From assembly GCF_048077055.1 (NCBI RefSeq), contig NZ_CP182236.1:4526001-4590000 (forward strand): 64,000 bases of DNA, written 5' to 3'. This DNA comes from Egbenema bharatensis. Its GTDB lineage: Bacteria; Cyanobacteriota; Cyanobacteriia; Elainellales; Elainellaceae. The notes under the pieces were generated by a model. That model did not search any database. It saw nothing but the letters and a program-made list of their open reading frames with translations, and was not told the origin of the DNA. Position 1 is the stretch's first letter. Each line of letters begins with the position of its first letter. Position numbers and translations under genes: made by a program. Shown piece by piece: positions 16,140-25,178 of this stretch.

Positions 16140-16853
16140 ATGGCTGTCGATCTGGCTCGGAGTTCGGTTTGGTCAGCGGCGCAGGACGCAAAGACACTCA
16201 GATCTATCTTTGAAACGATTCATGCGGAAAGCTGCCCTCGATCGTTCAACTTTCATATCCATACCGTCTGTTCAGATGGACGATTGCAGCCGGAACAGGT
16301 GGTGAAACAGGCGATCGAAATTGGACTACAGGGATTTGCGATTACAGACCATCACAGCGTTAATGGTTATCGCAAAGCACAGCGATACTTAGAAAATTGG
16401 ATCTGGTCATCATTTGATACGCCTCAACCCAAAGTAGCTCCAACCCTCTGGACGGGGATGGAAATTAATGCAGGGCTATTGGGAGTGGACGTTCACATTT
16501 TGGCCTATGCCTTTGATCCAGCCCATAAAGCCCTCTGTCCCTATCAGCGGGGTGCTACTGTGTCAGAGCAGGTTTACGCTGCGGCTCGTGTGATTGAGGC
16601 AGTTCATGAAGCTGGCGGAATTGCGATTTTAGCCCACCCAGCTCGCTACCGTCGATCGCCCTTTGAACTGATTCCCGAAGCTGCTCGGCTGGGGATTGAT
16701 GGGGTCGAGGCTTACTACGCTTACGGCAATCCATTCCCCTGGTCTCCCAGTCTAGAGCAAACGGCGGAAGTACGAGGTCTGGCTGAGGCCTATGGACTGC
16801 TGCATACTTGTGGAACCGATACCCACGGGATGAGCTTAATGCAGCGGATTTAG
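16140..16853 (+). CDS. PHP-domain phosphoesterase
   Basis: Metal-dependent phosphoesterase of the PHP family (TrpH-like), 237 aa from ATG 16140. Metal ligands are visible in FHIHTVCSDGRL (HxH), ITDHHSVNGYRKA (DHH), GMEINAGL (Glu), ILAHPARYRR (His) and CGTDTHGMS (Asp-x-His). All the expected ligands are present, so it should be active, perhaps as a nucleoside 3',5'-bisphosphatase or 5'–3' exonuclease like RNase AM; the exact substrate cannot be read. The frame is open upstream to 15993, but the added residues are not conserved-looking. The neighbours do not suggest an operon. Confidence 0.87.
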   Translation: MAVDLARSSVWSAAQDAKTLRSIFETIHAESCPRSFNFHIHTVCSDGRLQPEQVVKQAIEIGLQGFAITDHHSVNGYRKAQRYLENWIWSSFDTPQPKVAPTLWTGMEINAGLLGVDVHILAYAFDPAHKALCPYQRGATVSEQVYAAARVIEAVHEAGGIAILAHPARYRRSPFELIPEAARLGIDGVEAYYAYGNPFPWSPSLEQTAEVRGLAEAYGLLHTCGTDTHGMSLMQRI

Positions 16854-16894
16854 GCAGGCAAGGTGTATCCCAGTTTAGATCGGTTTGCTTTGCT

Positions 16895-16980
16895 GACTGG
16901 GCGGGCAAGACTTCGGCTTGAGCCCTTCGGCTTGAGCTCAGGTCGAAAGCTCAGTCGAAACGCTGCCCACCCCACAAGAA
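16895..16980. repeat. Expanded copy of the GGGCGGGCA palindrome
   Basis: The usual core is split after GGGCGGGCAAGA by an insert containing CTTCGGCTTGAGC twice and GCTCAGTCGAAACGCT, then resumes GCCCACCCCACAAGAA. The insert is itself palindromic, so one repeat is nested in another. Confidence 0.88.
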
Positions 16981-17006
16981 TATCCAGTTGGTTGAATTGG
17001 CATCTC

Positions 17007-18565
17007 TTAATAAGCTGGCTCTGGTTCCTGCAACGGATCGGGCTGGATGGTGGGATAATACTCCTCCTCGCTCAGACCCGGATCGATCGCCTCAGGATAC
17101 TCCTCTGAGTAAACCGTTTCAGGATAGACGGAGTTAGCTGGCTGGATCGTTTCCACGGTCGGATCAAGAGCGGGGGGCAGGAGGGGCCGTAGGAATCCTG
17201 TCCCAAACGAATAGTAATGTCTGAAGCCAGGCTGCCTGTACTTTCCACCAGCACTTCCCCAAATCCTAGCCCTTCCTGGAGTTCCCTGGCGGCGCGGGCA
17301 TCTCCCTGCTGCGCGATAATCTGCGTTGTGACTAGCGGTTCCTGCCAGGGATAGTCCACATAGACATTGCCATAGCCCGCATTGCCAAGGTGATTCAGCA
17401 GATTTTGCAGCGTGTAAGGGTCTCCAATACTGTCTTGAATGGCGATCCGCGCCTGAGTTGCAAATTCCCTGACATCAGCCGTATTCGCACTGCCAAAGTA
17501 TTGATGCACCATCACATCAATCTGGTGATGATTGGGAATCCAGTAGCTCGCTCCATACTCTGCCTCTGAGCCAAAATCCCCAGGAACCATCAGCATTTTC
17601 ACGTTAGGGCGATCGGTTTGGGCGGCAAATCCAATCAGCGCAATCAGTTCCTCAACGCTCAGGTTCGTATCCAGGTTGGACTGAATCACCGACAGGATTT
17701 GGGGAATTCGGGGGAGTGTGGCGGGTTTCAGCACCTGATCCGTCAAAGACCGCATAAACATTTGCTGCCGTTGGATGCGCCCGATGTCACCGTACTCGTC
17801 GTAGCGAAACCGGAGGAAACCGAGGGCTTCCTTGCCGTTTAAGTGCTGTTCTCCCTGCTGAAGATTAATATACAAATGCTGAGACTCATCGGTATATTTC
17901 ATGTCTTTGGGCACATAAACCGTCACGCCGCCCAGGGCATCCAGCAGTTTCTCGACCCCCTGGACATTGATCCGAACGTAGCGATCGATGCCTACTCCCC
18001 CCAATAACTCACTCGTCGATCGGGCACTGAGGGCTGGGCCACCCACCGCATTAGCCGCATTAATTTTGGTTAAGCCCATTCCCTCGACCCAGGCACGGGT
18101 ATCTCTGGGGATAGACAGTACGGTGACTTGATGAGTATCAGGATTAAAACGAATCAGCAGCATACTATCGGTCAGCCCTTCTAGAGAATTGACCGGAGCG
18201 TGATAACCCAGATCTCTCACCTCTGGCGGTGGATCATCCACATCTGAGGACAGCACCTTTACCCCCAGCACCAAAATATTGACCGGACGAGTCAGCCGGG
18301 GCAATCGCAGGTTCATACCCGATGAGATGGGGTCATTCTGGTTAAAAATGCTGTCATCCCCCCCATGTAAAGGAGATTGGATCAGGGGAGTGCCAGCGAT
18401 CGCCACGGCCAGCAATGCACCTGCCGAAGCTGAGACAGCCGCCACCCCCGTTAAGCTAAACAACAGCCATAACCATCGCCATCGACCAAATTTGGATGGT
18501 TTTTTGCGGAGTACCTTAGGGGCAGAGTGGGAATTATAAGCTTTCGGGGACACGGACTTCCTCAC
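17007..18565 (-). pseudogene. LytR-CpsA-Psr (LCP) family protein, one frameshift near the C-terminus in this sequence
   Basis: Membrane-anchored LCP enzyme that probably attaches glycopolymers to the cell wall or outer polymers. The N-terminus has a basic stretch (KVLRKKPSKFGRWRW) and one membrane helix (LWLLFSLTGVAAVSASAGALLAVAIAG). The LCP domain shows DSMLLIRFNPDTHQVTVLSIPRDTRAW, KINAANAVGG and FLRFRYDEYGDIGRIQRQQ; a LytR_C domain follows (NLLNHLGNAGYGNVYVDYP). As read, the frame stops at 17072 after an Arg/Ser-rich tail. Adding one base in the GGGGCC or AA run at 17184–17195 gives LLPPALDPTVETIQPANSVYPE and an acidic Pro/Glu/Tyr tail ending at 17007, total 519 aa. The repaired tail fits the composition much better. 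Confidence 0.85.
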
Positions 18566-19052
18566 ACGTAAACAGGAGAGAACTAGAAGCGTCAGAAATT
18601 TTTCTCAAGGCAAATGCCAACCCAAGCCCAGCAAGCGGAGGGGCATCCGTTGCTGTTGACTGAACATCCCGCGAACGAACCGGAATGGTCTTGTATCTGC
18701 CAGATATTAACTAAAAAATAAGCATTCGTCAGCAGGCGGAGCATAATTAGCAGCAAGGTTACATAGCAGATGATTACAGGTTCACGGAACCAGAAAACTG
18801 ATAGTTTATCGTGTCAGAAGAAATTTGTAACACACTTCAGCGCAAATCGTATTAATCCCGAAGATTTTGGGCTTTGGGGCAACGGATAGAAAAATTGGGA
18901 ATGTTGGGAATGTACTGTCAGCCTTCTCCCCCAGGATGAACCCTGTAAAATAAGAGCATTCCTGGGCAAAGCGTCGGGCTTGGTGAATTGTATGCCTCGC
19001 GCGACCTCTGGCGTTATCTTCTAGCCTGATCTGCAATCTCTCCTCAACTCAG
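18566..19052. other. Divergent promoter gap
   Basis: About 490 bp between the LCP gene and the plus-strand antitoxin gene, so promoters in both directions are expected. I see no gene, strong hairpin or dispersed repeat; minus-strand frames here are short and featureless. Confidence 0.4.
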
Positions 19053-19517
19053 ATGACAAAACTGCTCACCATCGAACTTCCAGAAGAACTGGAGCAACAA
19101 CTCGTTGTTCAAGCCCATGCTCTGAACGCACCCCTGGAGAGTCTGGTTGTTCAGACCCTTACTGCACTTTCAACTCTGATCCAGTCCCTCCAGGACGATA
19201 ACCCAGCCATGCGCCAGGGAGCAGCAGCAGCACTGGGTGCGATCGGGACGGAGGCAGTCGTGCCTCTATTGGTTCAGTCACTTCAAGACGATATCCCCCA
19301 GGTTCGCCAAACGGCTGAAGCGGCTCTGAGAAAAATCGGTACTGAGACAGCATTGACCGCAATAAAGACAGCATTTCCGCCAAAATCTAGGGTCGATCGC
19401 TACGACCCCATCACGCCGCTCATTGGCACCCTACATCTGAACACGACTGACCTGGCTGAAAACCACGATCGCTACCTTGGCGAAGCCCTGACCCAGGAGC
19501 TAAACTCCGGTGAGTAG
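19053..19517 (+). CDS. VapB-like antitoxin with inserted HEAT repeats
   Basis: A 154-aa protein in three parts. Residues 1–40 (LLTIELPEELEQQLVVQAHALNAPLESLVVQTL) match the DNA-binding N-terminus of cyanobacterial VapB-type antitoxins. Residues 45–112 are two HEAT/PBS-lyase-like repeats (LIQSLQDDNPAMRQGAAAALGAIGTEA and LVQSLQDDIPQVRQTAEAALRKIGTETA). Residues 118–154 (DPITPLIGTLHLNTTDLAENHDRYLGEAL) are the toxin-binding tail found in antitoxins paired with PIN toxins. The usual antitoxin is about 80–90 aa, so the HEAT block appears to be inserted between binding domain and tail. It overlaps the next gene by 8 bases, so translation is likely coupled. Confidence 0.83.
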   Translation: MTKLLTIELPEELEQQLVVQAHALNAPLESLVVQTLTALSTLIQSLQDDNPAMRQGAAAALGAIGTEAVVPLLVQSLQDDIPQVRQTAEAALRKIGTETALTAIKTAFPPKSRVDRYDPITPLIGTLHLNTTDLAENHDRYLGEALTQELNSGE

Positions 19518-19929
19518 GCTGTTCATAGATACATCGGGCTGGGCCAGTTTGTTCATTCCAACTGAATCTTTCCACATTCAAGCCGCTCACCATTTTGCTC
19601 AAGCACAAAAGCAGTACCAGTCTTTGATCACCACCAACTACATCGTGACTGAATTGGTAGCACTACTGAGCATTCGCCAATGTGCCCCCCGCAATACGCT
19701 CTTCCAGTACATTGACTCAATCAGAACTGCTTCAATAGTGGAGGTCATTCATATTGATGCAGCCACAGATACTACTGCTTGGGAACTTTGCAAAAGCAGA
19801 CCTGACAAGGTGTGGTCTTTAGTCGATTGCACCTCCTTCGTGATTATGCAACGATCGGGCATCCAGAATGCGTTAACCACGGATCACCATTTTGAACAAG
19901 CAGGCTACGTTCGCCTACTGAAGCGATGA
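19510..19929 (+). CDS. PIN-domain toxin (VapC-like ribonuclease)
   Basis: A 139-aa PIN-domain protein expected to be a magnesium-dependent RNase inhibited by the preceding protein. It starts with GTG at 19510 inside the antitoxin stop region. Acidic residues lie where the family has them: LFIDTSGW (first Asp), NYIVTELVALL (Glu), SLVDCTSFVIMQ (third Asp) and ALTTDHHFEQAG (last Asp). All four are present, so catalysis should be intact. The tail FEQAGYVRLLKR is typical of VapC. With the HEAT-containing antitoxin it forms a complete two-gene operon. Confidence 0.9.
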   Translation: MSRLFIDTSGWASLFIPTESFHIQAAHHFAQAQKQYQSLITTNYIVTELVALLSIRQCAPRNTLFQYIDSIRTASIVEVIHIDAATDTTAWELCKSRPDKVWSLVDCTSFVIMQRSGIQNALTTDHHFEQAGYVRLLKR

Positions 19930-19947
19930 CAGTTAAGGAGCTTACCT

Positions 19948-20439
19948 ATGAGCCAGAACATCGATCACCGACGACACTACCCATCTCTCGCCCAACTCAG
20001 TTTCTGCGGCTGGCTGATTAGCGTTGGCTATGCGGCCATCTCTCCCCCTGTCTCCGCTCAACCCGATGCCCCTTCCCTTTCTCAATTCTCGATCGCCCAA
20101 ACCTGCACCGCCAACTGTGGCTCCCGCCAAATCCAGTTCACCCCCGGACAGGCAGTACGGCTCCAGATGTCCAACCGAACCTCCAGCCTGGTGCGAGTCC
20201 AACAGCGACCCCTGACGGATACGATCGCCCTTCCTCCGGGCGCTGAGGTCGAAATTAGCTCCAACTTTGGCACAGAGCCGAACCTGTCTGTGATCTTCTG
20301 GGATGAAACGAATCTGGGGCTAAGGGCAGTCCTCTTCCGTCCGGAACCGAATCTGCTGCGGATCGAACTGATTCCCGGATCGGGGACAGGCGATCGATCG
20401 GTTTATATCGAAAACGATGGTCGAGTTCGGTTATTCTAG
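19948..20439 (+). CDS. Secreted hypothetical protein
   Basis: A 163-aa protein with a probable signal peptide (LAQLSFCGWLISVGYAAISPPVSAQ), so it is likely periplasmic. The mature part is beta-rich: QIQFTPGQAVRLQMSNRTSSLVRVQQ, LPPGAEVEISSNFG, NLSVIFWDET, NLLRIELIPGSG. It could be a small beta-sandwich. It lies 18 bp after the toxin gene, so it may be cotranscribed with it, though nothing links the functions. I recognise no family name. Confidence 0.65.
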   Translation: MSQNIDHRRHYPSLAQLSFCGWLISVGYAAISPPVSAQPDAPSLSQFSIAQTCTANCGSRQIQFTPGQAVRLQMSNRTSSLVRVQQRPLTDTIALPPGAEVEISSNFGTEPNLSVIFWDETNLGLRAVLFRPEPNLLRIELIPGSGTGDRSVYIENDGRVRLF

Positions 20440-20499
20440 CCTTTAGTACAATTATCCTAATTTAGAGAAAATCATCAGAATCGTTGTCGATCGATTATC

Positions 20500-20701
20500 G
20501 TAGGTTGGGTTAAGCTTGCGAAACCCAACGCCCCAGGGAATGCAAATTGAATAGCCTGATCTTGTGAATAGCCTGATGGGGAATAGTCATCTTGCTCCCT
20601 CCGTCAATGGGGCATCATTACACAGGTTATTTAATCCGCCATTCTCAGTGTTAACATCTCGAATCAAAGCATGTTGGGTTTCATGCCTCAACCCAACCTA
20701 C
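20500..20701. repeat. Pair of GTAGGTTGGGTT hairpins, inverted
   Basis: 20500–20530 reads GTAGGTTGGGTT…AAACCCAACG and can fold on itself. 20670–20701 is a related element in the opposite orientation (TGTTGGGTTTC…CAACCCAACCTAC). This palindrome is a common dispersed element of cyanobacteria. The two copies bracket about 140 bp that hold no gene. Confidence 0.8.
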
Positions 20702-20710
20702 AGGAATCTA

Positions 20711-20854
20711 CTCAGTCCTCAGTCCTCAGTCCTACGGGCTAACGCCCACGCTCCGCGAACAGTCCTCAGTCCTCAGTCCTCAGTCCTCAGTCCTACGGGC
20801 TAACGCCCACGCTCCGCGAACAGTCCTCAGTCCTCAGTCCTCAGTCCTCAGTCC
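20711..20854. repeat. CAGTCCT heptamer STRR with two embedded 31-base repeats
   Basis: Runs of the 7-mer TCAGTCC are interrupted twice (near 20733 and 20795) by an identical unit beginning CTACGGGCTAACGCCCACG and ending TCCGCGAAC. That unit has its own palindrome (GGGCTAACGCCC). The tract ends 10 bp before the recJ start and therefore forms its leader; no Shine–Dalgarno sequence is visible between. Confidence 0.92.
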
Positions 20855-20864
20855 TCCTTACCTC

Positions 20865-23800
20865 GTGTCCCGTTCCTCCTCCTGTCCAAACCAAAGATGG
20901 CACATTGCTCCAGCCCAGCCGGAGAAAGCGGCCCAGTTGGGCCATATCACCCAGCTTTCTCCCCTATTGGGGCAGGTGTTGATCAATCGAGGATTTGATA
21001 CCCCTGATGCAGCGCAGGTATTTCTGGATCCTGAACGGCAGCAGTTGCCTTCTCCCCTGGAGGAGTTTCCCGATTTACCGATCGCCCTGGAGTTTTTGCT
21101 GCGAGCCATTGCCAGCCGTCAGCCGATCGCCATTTGTGGGGATTATGATGCGGATGGCATGACCAGTACAGCTCTGTTGCTGCGGGCGTTGCGGGCGATG
21201 GGGGCTGTGGTGGACTATGCAATTCCCAGCCGAATGCAGGAGGGATACGGCATCAATCGGCGGATTGTGGAGGAGTTTTACCAGGAAGGCGTGGGGCTGA
21301 TCCTGACGGTGGATAACGGGATTGCAGCCTATGAGCCGATCGCCAGAGCCAGGGAATTAGGGCTGACGGTCATTATTACCGATCACCACGACATTCCGGA
21401 AGTTTTGCCGCCCGCCAATGCGATTTTGAACCCGAAGCTGATTGATCCAGAGTCGCCCTACTGTGGGATTGCGGGAGTGGGGGTGGCCTATGTGCTGGCG
21501 GTTTGTTTGGCCCAGTGTTTGCAGAAAACCCAGGATTTAACGACTCCCCTGCTGGAATTATTTACGCTAGGGACGATCGCGGATTTAGCCCCTCTAGCGG
21601 GAGTAAACCGACGGTGGGTGCGGCGCGGCTTGAAATTATTGCCCCAGTCGCGGATTGTGGGGATTCAGGCATTGGTACAGGTGGCGGGTTTAAGCCAGGA
21701 GAAGCAGCTCAAGCCAGAGGCGATCGGCTTTCGGTTGGGCCAAGGATTAATGCGATCGGGCGCATTTCAGACCCGCAGATTGTGATTGAACTGCTGACGA
21801 CGGAAGATGAGGGGTTGGCCCTGGAACGGGCCATGCAGTGTGAGCAGGTCAACCAACTGCGGCAACGATTGTGTGAACTGATTGAACAGGAAGCGATCGC
21901 CTACTGTGAGCAAAGCCAGATGGATTGGCAGTCCGATCGGGTTCTGGTGGTGGTGCAACCCGACTGGCATCATGGGGTGATTGGCATTGTAGCGTCGCGG
22001 CTGGTGGAGCGGTACGGTGTGCCCGTGTTCATTGGCACCTATGAAGAAGAGGATCCCGATCGCATCCGAGGGTCTGCCCGCAGCATTCCAGAATTCCATG
22101 TGTTTGAAGCCCTCCAGTTTTGCGGTGAGATTCTCGATCGATACGGCGGACACCGGGCCGCTGGGGGTTTTTCCCTGGAGGCAAAGCACCTGGAAGAATT
22201 TCGATCGCGCCTCAGCCTGTTTGCCAACGGGCAACTGCAACCGGAACACCTCAAACCCCTGGTGACGATCGATGCCCAGGCCCACCTCAGCGATCTCACC
22301 TTCAACCTCTATCACCAGATTGATGCCCTCCACCCCTGCGGCATCGAAAATCCTGACCCCGTCTTCTGGACTCCCAACGTCCGCATCCTGGAACAAAAGG
22401 CGATCGGCCGCACCCAGTCCCACCTCAAACTCACCCTCACCCAACCTGAAATATCTTCGTCTGTACGGGCGAATCGCGATTCGCCCCTACCTCCTCCCTC
22501 AATCAAAGCAATCGCCTGGCGATGGGGAGAATACTATCCTTTACCCAGCCCGATCGACATTGCCTATCGTTTACGACTCAATGAATGGAACGGCACTCAG
22601 TCAGTGGAACTGGAACTGGTCGGGGTGCGTCCTGCGGCAGGTCAACCCGCGATCGATTCCAGGGGGATTCAGGATCGGGATAGGGAGCAGGGGCGATTGA
22701 ACCGTCCAGTGCGCTATCCAGAATCCGTCCAATCCATTCGCAATGAGTCCAAATCCGGGCGAAACCATCCATCAGATCAAGGGATAAATCAGCCTGACGA
22801 TCATCATTCGGGTAGCAATCCTCTCCCTAATTTGGTTAATGAAGGCGTTGAATCACCAGATTGTGATTTAAACCAAACTGCCAGTCTGTTTCAGCCAGAA
22901 AATCATCAACCAGAAAATCATCAACCAGAAGAGTATCAACCAGAGAATCATCAATCAGAAGAGTATCAACCAGAAGAGTATCAACCAGAGAATCATCAAT
23001 CAGAAGAGTATCAACCAGAAGAGTATCAACCAGAGAATCAGCAGCCAGAAGAGTATCAACCAGAAGAGTATCAACCCGATCGCCCTTCCCTGGAAGAGGA
23101 ACTGCGGGAATCCCGATTTCTGCAAACCTCAACACCGATCGAGTTTTATTACAACAAACGCAAGTACACCTGCGGTATTTCCCAGGTGAATGACACAAAG
23201 GAACTGCGAATTCGTAACTTCGCTGGACAGGTGCTGGCGATTCAACCCCAACAGCGTCGAGGACTCCTCGGTAAATGTCGAGCGGAAGCGAAGGAGATTG
23301 ATATTTCAGAACCGTATTATTTCAACTTAATTCGATCCGCCCTCAGTGCATTGGAGCTATCGGAGAAGAATCAATTACTGGAGCAGAAAAAAAAACTCTT
23401 GACTGAGAAAGATCAGCACATTCTGACGCTGCATGATCAAATCTCTCACTTGAATCAAGAACTAAACCAGACTCAGGAGCAAGAGGAACAACTGCGATCG
23501 CTCCAGACAGAACTTCAGCAGCGACAGGCGACTTTACACGAATACGAAAGCCAGATCACCGAACTTCAGATTCAGATTGAAACTGAAAAAGCTCTAGCTA
23601 AGGAATCCTCTACGCCCAAATCAGTCCGTCAATCAGTTCCAGAAAAGATCGATCCCAACGATCCAAAACAGCAAGCCAGAAAACAATTTGGGAGTAACCG
23701 CTGGCTCAAGCTGAATCCCCATAGTCAGCGCGATCTGGTGACTGCCTTTAAGCATCAGATGGCAATTCAAAGTGAATCAACTTTAGATGCGATCGCCGAT

Positions 23801-24307
23801 TATTCAGAAGCAGGATTGCGATTAGGATTTGTCGTGGAGCGAGAAGTAGTTCAACCTTTCTTCAAGCACCTGCATCAGTACTTGTTGAACAATGGCGGTA
23901 CGGATGAAATTGGTGGAGTCACGCTGAGAGCCAGGAAAAAATATACCCTGGGAATGCTGCCCCCCCTTCTGTCAGCCCAGTGGTATTCCTTTCGAGAATC
24001 GGTGCTAAAGGGCGATCGGCCCTCTCCAGAGGAGGATTTGTACTGTTCCGTCCAGTTTGATACCGTCAACCAGAAAGACCGCACTGCAATCCAGACTTTC
24101 CTCGACCAGTGGCCGCATCCCGTCGCGGAGTGGATCGTCCAGCAGCCCGTCGGAGCTGCATCAGCGATCGATCAAATCAACAAATTGCGAAATATTGCTG
24201 CCCATGCGGACTCACCGTTACAGGCTTGGCAGTACGATTTGCTGCAAGCGTTGGTGATGGGGAGTGATTCTCAACGAGGCATTTTTCAAGAAATGTATCA
24301 GGATTGA
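20865..24307 (+). pseudogene. recJ: Single-strand DNA exonuclease RecJ with long HEPN-like C-terminal extension, one frameshift in this sequence
   Basis: 5'–3' ssDNA exonuclease of the DHH family acting in recombination and repair. From GTG 20865: CGDYDADGMTSTALLLRAL (motif I), LTVDNGIAAYEP (II), VIITDHHDIPEVLP (III), LGTIADLAPL (IV), then DHHA1 with RYGGHRAAGGFSL and an OB-like end near WNGTQSVELELVGVRPA (to about residue 592). One C is missing at TTGGGCC (21737–21741); with it, FRLGPRINAIGRI reads through and the protein is 1147 aa. A ~555-residue extension follows: pentapeptide repeats (Q-P-E-[NE]-[HY]), a small beta region, a coiled coil (about 23340–23640) and a helical domain with LRNIAAHAD (R at 24188, H at 24203), an R-x4-H motif like HEPN domains. 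Cyanobacterial RecJ is normally under about 800 aa. Confidence 0.88.
22891..23080 (+). repeat. 15-base repeats coding pentapeptides in the recJ linker
   Basis: About twelve copies of a 15-nt unit CAACCAGA(A/G)…(AATCAT or GAGTAT) encode Q-P-E-N-H and Q-P-E-E-Y. The unit is a multiple of three, so copy-number change keeps the frame. The linker is acidic and Gln-rich, so probably flexible. Confidence 0.92.
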
Positions 24308-25164
24308 GCAGCGATCGCCTCCCTAAATTCTGGAGGGGGTAATTGCTCTAAATGTTTCCAGCACACGGTACAGGCAGGAAGTTGATGTTCAGCGGCAAAG
24401 GGTTCGTGAACCTGATCAAGCCAATCAAAAAATGCCTGGAAATTATGGGCGATCGTTTCAGGAGAGCTATTCACCGTTCCCAGTTGAAAATGGGGAGCCT
24501 GATTTTCGATCGCAAAGGGACAGGCATGGAATTTGCCTTCGGTGGTCAGAACCGGATAGCAATGGGGACAGCGGGAACTGGCTTTGGGGCGGGTCGTTTC
24601 TCCGGAAAATGGCTCCACCCCGCGACCGGAATCCACCACATCGGAATGACCAATGGCGATCGTGCCTGGATGGTCGATTTCGTACTGTTCTAACCGTTCC
24701 AGAGATTGACGCGGCATTTGTGGCGCACCATCCCCCGTCGTAATGGAATAATTTAACGAAGCCGTGGTGTTCTGCAACGGATCAGACTCCAGGATTTCGA
24801 GTAATCGCGCTGCCTGAATCCCATTGGAATAAATCACGATCGCCCCTTGATACCCATGCTGGCGCAGGTAAGCGATCGCCCAGATCACATTCTCATGGTT
24901 CAGGGTCGGTTCCCCACCATAGAATTTGACCGCTCCCTGCTCGTGCAGCATCACAGTTTGCAGGACGGCATCTAAATGGGTTTGAGTGTATTCCGCATAG
25001 TTTCCCTTGGGACTACCAAACACCGTACAAAACGAGCAATCCCGATTACATTGATTACCGGGATAAAGATGGAGTTCCATCAGGCGATTTTGCTGGATCA
25101 CGCCTCGATCACGAGACGATCGTTCTTTGAAGATAGTGTGCGCTGGCATAGTATTCTCTGGCAT
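24298..25164 (-). CDS. Radical SAM protein with extra C-terminal Cys clusters
   Basis: About 288 aa. The 4Fe-4S motif is CNRDCSFC (CxxxCxxC), preceded by LHLYPGNQ and followed by VKFYGGEPTLN (GGE motif) and VIYSNGIQAA, the standard radical SAM core. The C-terminus has additional cysteines (SRCPHCYP, FHACPF, PACTVCWKHL), suggesting a SPASM-like auxiliary cluster, so it may be a peptide- or small-molecule-modifying enzyme. ATG 25164 is preferred; the TTG at 25203 would overlap the binding-protein gene. It is the last gene of a minus-strand run with the ABC transporter, 14 bp downstream of its stop, so a shared transcript is likely. It overlaps the recJ end by 10 bases, tail-to-tail. Confidence 0.87.
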   Translation of the reverse strand: MPENTMPAHTIFKERSSRDRGVIQQNRLMELHLYPGNQCNRDCSFCTVFGSPKGNYAEYTQTHLDAVLQTVMLHEQGAVKFYGGEPTLNHENVIWAIAYLRQHGYQGAIVIYSNGIQAARLLEILESDPLQNTTASLNYSITTGDGAPQMPRQSLERLEQYEIDHPGTIAIGHSDVVDSGRGVEPFSGETTRPKASSRCPHCYPVLTTEGKFHACPFAIENQAPHFQLGTVNSSPETIAHNFQAFFDWLDQVHEPFAAEHQLPACTVCWKHLEQLPPPEFREAIAAQS

Positions 25165-25178
25165 AGCGTTCTCTAGTA

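Noticed and set aside
18806..19036. 76-codon minus-strand frame
   Set aside because: No conserved features; it lies in a divergent promoter gap and has no ribosome-binding site.
20711..20854. CRISPR array
   Set aside because: The periodic unit is 7 bases with no variable spacers; the embedded 31-base units are only two and identical. No cas genes are nearby.
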